64,000 nt of DNA from Prochlorococcus marinus bv. HNLC2 (lineage in GTDB: Bacteria; Cyanobacteriota; Cyanobacteriia; PCC-6307; Cyanobiaceae): assembly GCA_000218745.1 (NCBI GenBank), contig GL947595.1, positions 1,267,388-1,331,387 on the forward strand, read 5' to 3'. The stretch's first letter is position 1, and every line of letters starts with the position of its first letter. Positions 59,830-64,000 of this stretch are shown one piece after another. A program made the translations under genes and the position numbers. The notes beneath the pieces were generated by a model, which saw nothing but the letters and a program-made list of their open reading frames with translations, was not told the DNA's origin and did not search any database.

Positions 59830-60987
59830 TTATTTCAGGTGTGTCTCTGCCACTTCTAATGCTTTTCCTAGTTCCTCTGTTGATATTAGTTTTTGTTCTA
59901 ATAATGTAAGCCCAATAGCAGATATAGCTGCCATAATATCTCGATCATTTATATAGCCTAAGTGCCCAACTCTAAAAATCTTACCTTTCAAGTGATCCTG
60001 TCCTCCAGCAAGTAAAATATCATATTTGTCTTTAATGATTTTTCTAAAAGCTTCAGCATCTATTTGCGTAGATTCAATAGCAGTTATTGATGGACTTAGT
60101 GAGTTCTTATCTGCAAATAATTTGAGGTTTAGTGCTTGAATTGCATTTGATACGGCTAATTTATGTTTTTCATGTCTTTGGAATATATTTTCTAGGCCTT
60201 CTTTTTGCATCATTTTCAAGGATTCTTCTAATGCAAATACCAAATTTACTGCTGGAGTATATGGATTACTATTATTATTTAAACTTTTTTTGTAATATTT
60301 TAAATCTAAATAGAATTTGGGAAGATTTGATTTATCGCAAGCATCCCATGCTTTCTCACTTACTGAAATAAAACTTAGTCCAGGAGGTATCATGTATCCC
60401 TTTTGAGAACCAGATGCAACTATATCTAATCCCCATTCATCTGTAGGGACATTGCATGCTCCAATACTTGTGACGCAATCGATAATTGAAAGAGCTTTTT
60501 CGTGATTACGAATATATTTACTAATTGTTTCTAAATCATTTATTACTCCGGTTGAAGTCTCAGAGTGAGTTAATATAACTGCTTTTATTTCTTTCTTATG
60601 GTCATTTTCTAATATTTCTTTGATTGAATTTGGATTTAGTGGTTCTCCCCATTTTGAATTGATTTCTATTACTTCTAACCCAAATGCTCGGGCTACTTTT
60701 ACCCATCGTTGACCAAACTTGCCATTTTCACCACATATTACCTTATCACCTTTGCTCAAAGTATTTATAATCCCAGCTTCCATTGCGGCAGTTCCACTTC
60801 CTGTAATAGTTAAGACATCATTTTTAGTTTGATGAAGCCACTTTAATTTTTGAGTTGTTGAGTAAACTAGATCTTGAAATTCTTTGCTTCTATGCCCTAT
60901 TGGATGACTTCCTAATGCTTGTAATACTTTTTCTGGTACGGGTGTTGGTCCAGGGATCATGAGTGATAATTTTTTTTGTATGGCCAC
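59830..60987 (-). CDS. Class V aminotransferase (serine/alanine--glyoxylate type)
   Basis: This PLP enzyme probably transfers an amino group to glyoxylate in photorespiration. It starts LSLMIPGPTPVPEKVLQALG, and the PLP lysine is Lys196 in ASGSQKGYMIPPGLSF. LTITGSGTAAMEAGI and ILTHSETSTGVIND are family motifs. The 385 residues are normal. Alanine and serine donors cannot be separated by sequence alone. Divergent from cbiD, with 60 bases between starts. Confidence 0.93.
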   Translation of the reverse strand: MAIQKKLSLMIPGPTPVPEKVLQALGSHPIGHRSKEFQDLVYSTTQKLKWLHQTKNDVLTITGSGTAAMEAGIINTLSKGDKVICGENGKFGQRWVKVARAFGLEVIEINSKWGEPLNPNSIKEILENDHKKEIKAVILTHSETSTGVINDLETISKYIRNHEKALSIIDCVTSIGACNVPTDEWGLDIVASGSQKGYMIPPGLSFISVSEKAWDACDKSNLPKFYLDLKYYKKSLNNNSNPYTPAVNLVFALEESLKMMQKEGLENIFQRHEKHKLAVSNAIQALNLKLFADKNSLSPSITAIESTQIDAEAFRKIIKDKYDILLAGGQDHLKGKIFRVGHLGYINDRDIMAAISAIGLTLLEQKLISTEELGKALEVAETHLK

Positions 60988-61047
60988 TTTTTAAGAAATA
61001 GGTCATTCTTAGATTAGTTCTCATTATGTATTTTTCAATTAGTTAAT

Positions 61048-62160
61048 TTGAAAAAAGGATTTTCTTTACCTTTATGGGTTGCAGCATCTGCTCAAGCAGC
61101 AGTAAAAAAATTATTAATGCTCCCATTTGAGGATTATGAATTACTTAAACTTCCTGGTGCAAAAGCATCTGAGAAACTAAAAGTACATTCATCTGCTTTT
61201 CTTAAAGATAAAGATCATGCTCTTGCAATAACTTTTGCTAATTCTGAATTAAGTTTAGATATTACTCAGAATCTTGAAATATGGACTCTGGTTTCATTTC
61301 AAAAACTTATTAATGATAAAACTTCAAAAGGTTTAATTAATATCATTCCAGGGTATGGAGTTGGTGTAAATTCAAAAACCTCAGAAATTTGTATCTCTCG
61401 ATTCGCTTTAGAACTTTTAGAAGAGAATTTATTAGAGTTAATTCCTACCGGATACCAATTAAATCTGGAGATAATATTCCCAAGAGGAAAATTTCTTGCA
61501 GAGAGAACAAGCAATAAATCCTTTGGAATAGTTGAAGGATTATCGATCATTGGTACTACAGCGGAAACTTATATGAGTGCTTCTCCTGAGCAGATAAACG
61601 ATGCGAAGCTAGAATTGGAGCAATTTACTTCAAAAGGTATTGAAAAAATAGTTTTTGTTATTGGAGAAAATGGATTAGATCTTGCAAAAAATATGAAATT
61701 AAATTGCCCAGTTATAAAAGTAGGAAATTGGATCGGGCCTCTTTTAGTTCATGCTGCTTTAAACAACGTTAAGAAAATTCTCTTACTTGGTTACCATGGA
61801 AAATTAATAAAACTAGCAGGTGGTATTTTTCATACACATCACCATTTAGCTGATGCAAGAATTGAAATTCTTGTATTTCTTGCATTGCAAGCAAATATTC
61901 CTATTGAGTTAATCCATCAAATTTCAAAAAGTAATACTATTGAGGATGCATTAATTAATCTAGAAAAAGAAAATATTGAGATTGTAAAAAAATTATGGCT
62001 TTTGATTGCTAATACTATTGAATTCAGATCACTCGAATATATTAAAAGATATACATTAAATGAATTAGAAGTAGGTGCAGCTTTATTTGATAGAAAAAGA
62101 TCAGTTCGTTGGATTGGGATTAATGCAGAGGCAATGTTTTTAAAGCCTGATAATTTTTAA
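61048..62160 (+). CDS. cbiD: Cobalt-precorrin-5B C1-methyltransferase
   Basis: CbiD methylates C1 of cobalt-precorrin-5B in anaerobic-type B12 synthesis. Family features include LPLWVAASAQAAVKKLLM near the start, PGYGVGVNSKTSEICISRF, IFPRGKFLAERTSNKSFG, VEGLSIIGTTA and the later YHGKLIKLAGGIFHTHHHLA. The length, 370 residues, is usual. The start seems to be TTG 61048. Picocyanobacteria make pseudocobalamin by this pathway; queG here is one user. Confidence 0.95.
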   Translation: MKKGFSLPLWVAASAQAAVKKLLMLPFEDYELLKLPGAKASEKLKVHSSAFLKDKDHALAITFANSELSLDITQNLEIWTLVSFQKLINDKTSKGLINIIPGYGVGVNSKTSEICISRFALELLEENLLELIPTGYQLNLEIIFPRGKFLAERTSNKSFGIVEGLSIIGTTAETYMSASPEQINDAKLELEQFTSKGIEKIVFVIGENGLDLAKNMKLNCPVIKVGNWIGPLLVHAALNNVKKILLLGYHGKLIKLAGGIFHTHHHLADARIEILVFLALQANIPIELIHQISKSNTIEDALINLEKENIEIVKKLWLLIANTIEFRSLEYIKRYTLNELEVGAALFDRKRSVRWIGINAEAMFLKPDNF

Positions 62161-62206
62161 CTGTGCGTGAATTATAATTTTAAAAAAGCTATTGTAAATT
62201 TTATAT

Positions 62207-63793
62207 ATGTCTTTAATTACATCAGATCAAGAGAGGGAACCCTCAATATTAATTTTAGATTTTGGATCACAATATTCAGAGTTGATAGCTAGAAGAATTA
62301 GAGAGATAAATGTTTATTCGGTAGTAGTTAATTATTTGATTGATGTTGAAGAAATTAAGAGAATTAACCCAGATGGCATTATTTTAAGTGGAGGTCCAAG
62401 CTCTGTTTATGAAAGTAGTGCTCCAATATGTGATGAAAATATTTTTAATCTTGGAATACCTGTTTTAGGGATTTGTTATGGAATGCAATTAATGGTGAAA
62501 CAGAAAGGGGGGTTGGTTTCTCCAGCAGAAAATAAATCAGAATATGGAAGAGCACCCATCAAGTTAGATAATGAGAGCCTTTTATTAAAAGATATTCAAG
62601 ATAATTCTGTTATGTGGATGAGTCATGGAGATTCTATTAATAAATTGCCTGAGAACTTTCAAAAAATTGCTCATACTGACAATACTTCTCATGCAGCAAT
62701 ATCAAATGAAAAAGAAATGTTATTTGGTGTTCAGTTTCATCCTGAAGTTGTTCATTCAGAGTATGGTATGGATGTTATAAAGAATTTTGTTCTTAAGATT
62801 TGTAAGTCAAAAGCCAATTGGACAACGCAAGCTTTTATTGATGAATCTATTCAAAAAATTAGAGATCAAGTTGGTAATAAAAAGGTTCTTTTAGCTTTAT
62901 CGGGTGGAGTCGACTCTTCGACCTTAGCTTTCTTATTGCATAAAGCAATTGGGAACCAATTAACTTGTATGTTTATTGATCAGGGCTTTATGAGAAAAGG
63001 AGAGCCTGAGTTTCTGATGAATTTCTTTGATAAGAAATTTCATATTCGAGTTGAATATATAAATTCTCGTGAAAGATTTATTCAAAAACTTTGTGGAGTG
63101 CTAGATCCAGAGGAAAAAAGAAAAATTATTGGTACTGAGTTCATAAGGGTTTTTGAGGAAGAAAGTAAAAAACTAGGTCCTTTTGATTATTTAGCTCAAG
63201 GAACTCTTTATCCTGATGTAATTGAAAGTGCAGGAACAAATATAGATCCAAAAACTGGTGAAAGAATCGCAGTTAAAATCAAAAGTCATCATAATGTCGG
63301 AGGATTACCTAAAGATCTTCAATTTAAGTTGGTTGAGCCATTAAGAACACTTTTTAAAGATGAAGTTAGAAATGTTGGTAAAGCGCTTGGGCTTCCAGAT
63401 GAAATCATTCAAAGGCATCCTTTTCCAGGACCTGGCTTGGCTATTCGAATCTTAGGGGAAGTTAATAAAGAAAAACTTAATTGCTTGCGGGATGCAGATT
63501 GGATTGTCAGAGATGAAGTTAAAAAAGCAGGTTTATATAATCAAATTTGGCAAGCTTTCGCTGTTTTACTATCTGTTAAAACTGTTGGTGTGATGGGTGA
63601 TAAAAGAACTTATGCATGGCCTATCGTACTGAGATGTGTCTCAAGTGAGGATGGGATGACTGCTGATTGGTCAAAAATACCTTTTGAAGTATTAGAAAAA
63701 ATATCTGACAGAATAGTTAATGAAGTTAATCTGGTAAATAGGGTCGTATTTGATATAACTAGCAAACCTCCTGGCACGATAGAGTGGGAGTGA
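62207..63793 (+). CDS. guaA: GMP synthase (glutamine-hydrolysing)
   Basis: GuaA aminates XMP to GMP. The glutaminase has Cys90 in [10 protein letters not shown] and its His/Glu pair in [10 protein letters not shown]. The ATP pyrophosphatase loop is [16 protein letters not shown]. The C-terminal dimer domain ends in PPGTIEWE. The 528 residues are complete. It completes purine work begun by purL and purF. The last 207 bases of the window follow it. Confidence 0.98.
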   Translation: MSLITSDQEREPSILILDFGSQYSELIARRIREINVYSVVVNYLIDVEEIKRINPDGIILSGGPSSVYESSAPICDENIFNLGIPVLGICYGMQLMVKQKGGLVSPAENKSEYGRAPIKLDNESLLLKDIQDNSVMWMSHGDSINKLPENFQKIAHTDNTSHAAISNEKEMLFGVQFHPEVVHSEYGMDVIKNFVLKICKSKANWTTQAFIDESIQKIRDQVGNKKVLLALSGGVDSSTLAFLLHKAIGNQLTCMFIDQGFMRKGEPEFLMNFFDKKFHIRVEYINSRERFIQKLCGVLDPEEKRKIIGTEFIRVFEEESKKLGPFDYLAQGTLYPDVIESAGTNIDPKTGERIAVKIKSHHNVGGLPKDLQFKLVEPLRTLFKDEVRNVGKALGLPDEIIQRHPFPGPGLAIRILGEVNKEKLNCLRDADWIVRDEVKKAGLYNQIWQAFAVLLSVKTVGVMGDKRTYAWPIVLRCVSSEDGMTADWSKIPFEVLEKISDRIVNEVNLVNRVVFDITSKPPGTIEWE

Positions 63794-63830
63794 AGAATAG
63801 GTTATAAACCCAGTTATAGACTCAAAAAGT

Positions 63831-63909
63831 AGGTTTCCCTCAGGTTTCCTCAGAATTTATGTATCCTATTTGCAATGGATCTTAACAGCGAGGTTTCCCT
63901 CAGGTTTCC
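63831..63909. repeat. Paired direct repeats of AGGTTTCC downstream of guaA
   Basis: The 19-mer AGGTTTCCCTCAGGTTTCC occurs at 63831-63849 and again at 63891-63909, exactly 60 bases apart. Each copy holds two AGGTTTCC units spaced 11 bases apart, so the octamer appears four times. Window ends before any downstream gene, so role is unknown: operator, ncRNA element or a site for recombination. Confidence 0.85.
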
Positions 63910-63928
63910 CGCGGAGTAAAAATCCTCA

Positions 63929-63938
63929 CTCTATAGAG
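63929..63938. repeat. 10-bp palindrome CTCTATAGAG
   Basis: A perfect palindrome 19 bases after the second AGGTTTCC pair. It may form part of the same regulatory region for a gene beyond the window. At ten bases it could also be chance. Confidence 0.4.
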
Positions 63939-64000
63939 AAATCGTAGAGTTTTAAAGTTCTCTACACTTTGTATAAAAAATTCTATTTTTTTTATGCTCT

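Noticed and set aside
1..64000. tRNA, rRNA, tmRNA, insertion sequence, prophage or CRISPR array
   Set aside because: I looked through the gaps for T-loop motifs, long inverted ends, transposase genes and spaced repeats and saw none. A covariance-model search would be decisive.

Overview
The window comes from a streamlined, very AT-rich picocyanobacterium, almost certainly a high-light-adapted Prochlorococcus. The evidence is the base composition, the compact gene packing, the full-length protein sequences (DnaN, PurL, Gap2, the DnaK-GrpE-DnaJ set) and a gene order that crosses the dnaN-linked origin: ppk, sigma factor, acnB, purU, dnaK, aroE, rpsF, argG, mraY, sps, uvrA, recN, ubiB-like, thrC | dnaN, PRC-barrel gene, purL, purF, gyrA-like, TPR gene, queG, DUF502, nusB, ftsY, rsbU-like, argH, RRM gene, dusA, msrB, grpE, dnaJ, rsgA, murB-murC, gap2, thiL, cyclophilin, efp-accB, pdxA, cbiD, guaA. 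I cannot name the strain. I see no tRNA, rRNA, insertion sequence, prophage or CRISPR array.

Layout. Positions 1-27653 lie left of the putative origin and hold central metabolism (polyphosphate, shikimate entry, aconitase, folate one-carbon, arginine, threonine), cell wall (mraY), sucrose-phosphate synthase, DnaK and DNA repair (uvrA, recN). Positions 27654-27994 are the only gene-free stretch over 300 bases and carry a cluster of TTTTCCACA-type DnaA boxes, so I call oriC there. To the right come dnaN, purine synthesis (purL, purF, and guaA at the far end), a gyrase-A paralogue, a translation and protein-folding block (nusB, ftsY, grpE, dnaJ, rsgA, efp), peptidoglycan genes murB and murC, Calvin-cycle gap2, cofactor genes (thiL, pdxA, cbiD, queG) and photorespiratory aminotransferase. 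Plus-strand genes right of the origin look richer in T and G than those on the left, as expected for a leading strand.

The most striking property is that at least thirteen conserved genes are broken by single-base insertions or deletions, with the rest of each protein intact in another frame: DAHP synthase, acnB, an FAD oxidoreductase, dnaK, aroE, recN (twice), the PRC-barrel gene, purL, a TPR gene, the RRM gene, pdxA and an epimerase. Several are normally essential, and insertions and deletions are about equally common, so I think most are sequence or assembly errors, not real decay. I give each such gene its full repaired span. The type pseudogene is used only by convention where the reading frame is split; acnB, dnaK and the PRC-barrel gene lose only a tail and are typed CDS.

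No clearly new multi-gene system is visible. The best leads are an RNA-binding protein gene with eight perfect 24-bp repeats coding GSNNSGGY, a palindrome just upstream of it, paired AGGTTTCC repeats downstream of guaA, the origin architecture, and a gyrase-A-like protein without a recognisable GyrA box.
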